Source: Malus domestica (Eukaryota; Streptophyta; Magnoliopsida; Rosales; Rosaceae). Taken from it: 64,000 bases of DNA. Positions 62,034 to 64,000 of the stretch are shown piece by piece (position 1 is the stretch's first letter; every line of letters starts with the position of its first letter). Made by a program: the position numbers and the translations under genes. Under the pieces are notes generated by a model. It was not told where the DNA came from and did not search any database. It saw nothing but the letters and a program-made list of their open reading frames with translations. The stretch lies in contig NC_091665.1 of assembly GCF_042453785.1 (NCBI RefSeq), positions 30,405,001-30,469,000 of the forward strand. Direction: 5' to 3'.

Positions 62034-63770
62034 CTAATCATGGTTGGCGTCAATTGAAGTGCCCGTCCTGGCCTGTGAAATTCGATTAGCATAAATAGTC
62101 ACCAGCCGTAACTGTGTGCTGTTGAGCCCCTCCAGGTATGGCAAGAATGCTTTTCCAAGCATGATGTATATATCGACTAAACAGAAGACAACAGTCTGCA
62201 CAACATAAAATGAAAAAAATTCAGTCATCGGCGCCAGAACAATATATGCTGAAGCTGAACGTAAATGACTCCCACGGGCCAATGTGTAGTTTAAGGGACC
62301 AGACAAAAAATAACCATTACCTTGCGAACGTCAGCACTCTGGTTTCCAAACGCTTCGAAAAGTGCAGGCAAAAATGATGGTAGCTGAGCCATCAGTTCCT
62401 CTTGTGAAAGCCGGCCCACAAGCTAACAAATCGACCATAAGAGCCTTATCAAGATAATAGTTGATAAAAATTACGCATGAAATAGTATAACTCCTAAACT
62501 GAAATTGAATGTGCGGAATCGATATTAGACATCAACTAACACAGCTCCAATACATGGAAGCATAATACCTTTGTCAAACAGTTGATGCAAGTAACAAGAA
62601 TTTTCTCATCTTCAGTTACCAACAGAGGGACAATAACCTGCAGTATCGACAATTGACAGCATGTTAAACAGTAATCACAACAAAGTACAGGGGAAAGAAG
62701 CCAAACATAACTCAAAAGTTTCTGATATTTTCATTTATTTTTCACTTCTAAACAACTGGATTAGTAGGGAGCTGGATCATAAATACGTACACTTAGGCAT
62801 CTGAATGGATCATACTGGGCCAAAACGATGCTCAAGCAGTGCTCAGATTCATTTGAAACCTGACAGGAATATAGAATAGTTTGAGCCATGGAAAACAGTG
62901 CAAGCCCGGAATAAAATAATTAAAGCAACAAAATTTACCTTGGGAACTACATCCTTCGTAACATGAAGCAGTTTCTCAATTACGATCTCAACAGAATCTT
63001 CCATTGCATCTTTCTGGAAACAAATGAAAGCACCATCAGGAATACAATTTGTAAGAGCTAAACAATTTCCAGGCATTGCATATCCGAAAAAATAAGTACA
63101 AACCTGGTTTTTAAGCATTTCGACAATCAAGGAAAGAGAGAGTTCCCGAATCGAGGAATTCAAATCATCCAACACCTCAAGTACAACAGTCAAAATCTGA
63201 TTGAAGTACTGCACATGCACCACAGAACATTCATTAATATAAGATCAAGTAAACACATCACAGAATTCTAGTTTTATACCCAAAAGAATGTGTATATGTA
63301 TGTGGTAATAAAATTTGTTTCCTCATCCCATTGACTTCACTGTGCAGTCAACAGACTCAACATTGAAATCCATGTCTACATGACACATTTATCAACTATT
63401 AAGTCAATTCTCAATGCTAGTGTGATCCTGAAAGCTAACACCATTTCAAAGCTACAAAATCTATGACATCAGACAAGCATTCTACAAATGAGAGAGTTAA
63501 TACAATAAAAATAAGGATATGTTGTAACAATGCTCAACTTCTCAGTTTCTAACTTATTCAAGCATTCTCTCGCTGTTTTCTTATCTTCACAGAAATGTTA
63601 AAAAAAATTTTAAAACTTACATACATTAAATAAGACAGAAAACGTTTCACGTCTCAGGACTAACAAACCTTGGTCCAAACAGAGTGGTCATTAGCTATGG
63701 AAGCATCAATTAATTGCTGAAGTGCACCACGTTTGCTTGCTGTAGGGCTTTCCTCAGTTCCATTGCCGAT
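62034..63770 (-). CDS. CLASP: CLIP-associated protein CLASP, C-terminal part
   Basis: Seven exons of a minus-strand gene that continues beyond the window: 63669-63770, 63104-63208, 62939-63013, 62791-62859, 62569-62637, 62321-62422 and 62034-62195, all phase 0. The encoded end has FNQILTVVLEVLDDLNSSIR, EIVIEKLLHVTKDVVPK, LVGRLSQEELMAQLPSFLPA and YLEGLNSTQLRLVTIYANRI, a helical HEAT/TOG-like array that I recognise as the plant CLASP C-terminus. Plant CLASP is a microtubule plus-end and cortical-array protein needed for cell expansion and division. Exon lengths (102, 105, 75, 69, 69, 102, 162) are each multiples of three. No lesion seen. The 5' exons lie past 64000; 63771-64000 is intron sequence. 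Confidence 0.92.
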
Positions 63771-64000
63771 CTATACAGACATTCAATCAACAGAAAAGAA
63801 ATAATACAACGTTAATGCCCCATAAATGGTAAAACTACATCTATATATTTCTTCTCACAACAGTTGACCGTATAAAGAAGTAGATTACTGGTGCAATTAT
63901 CCAAAAAAAAGTCATCATGATAATAAAAGCTTAAAAGGGTAAAATGTTCGGTACCAAAACAATGATAGTAAAATTTCTCTAAGGAAAATTTTGAGAGCTT

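Overview
This is a plant nuclear window. The evidence is split genes with GT-AG introns, orthologues of plant-specific or plant-type proteins (a PIF-type bHLH, mitochondrial HSP60, a type-C response regulator, CLASP), Copia and Gypsy (Tat-type) LTR retrotransposons, and dense MITEs. The repeat style recalls apple/pear (Maleae, Rosaceae), but that is an impression and not a proof.

Layout. 1-1654 (+) holds the last five exons of a HIT zinc-finger (ZNHIT3-like) gene. It converges on a complete PIF1-like light-signalling gene (3035-7245, -) whose 5' leader carries two uORFs chained to the main start. 7650-16337 has no intact gene. It holds MITEs, an RNase H-like fragment, a Harbinger-like element that carries part of a GNAT acetyltransferase gene (9695-10623) and an element packed with ATATCG palindromes (13993-15131). 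16338-30109 is one old, degenerate Tat-type Gypsy element of 13.8 kb with an antisense plant-mobile-domain gene between integrase and 3' LTR. 31217-37887 is a solo LTR split by a young Copia element (31523-36428). 37937-40400 is tandem repeats and MITEs. 40437-43889 is a CACTA-like element with a nested 631-bp MITE. 44058-46462 is an RNase H remnant and MITEs, one of them interrupted by a SINE.

Genes resume with an intact 18-exon mitochondrial HSP60 gene (47533-51455, -), a small type-C response regulator (54810-55327, -, with a 5' UTR intron) and the 3' end of CLASP (62034-63770, -, continuing past the window). The host genes are housekeeping or signalling genes with no operon-like relation. 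The part most likely to reward study is the PIF1 leader, where two uORFs are linked to each other and to the main ORF by ATGA overlaps and the first uORF spans the leader intron. The retroelement-borne antisense gene with its own TATA box is second.

Exon boundaries were placed by eye from GT/AG sites, reading phase and family knowledge. For PIF1, HSP60, CLASP, the HIT protein and the response regulator the exon lengths sum to consistent phases.
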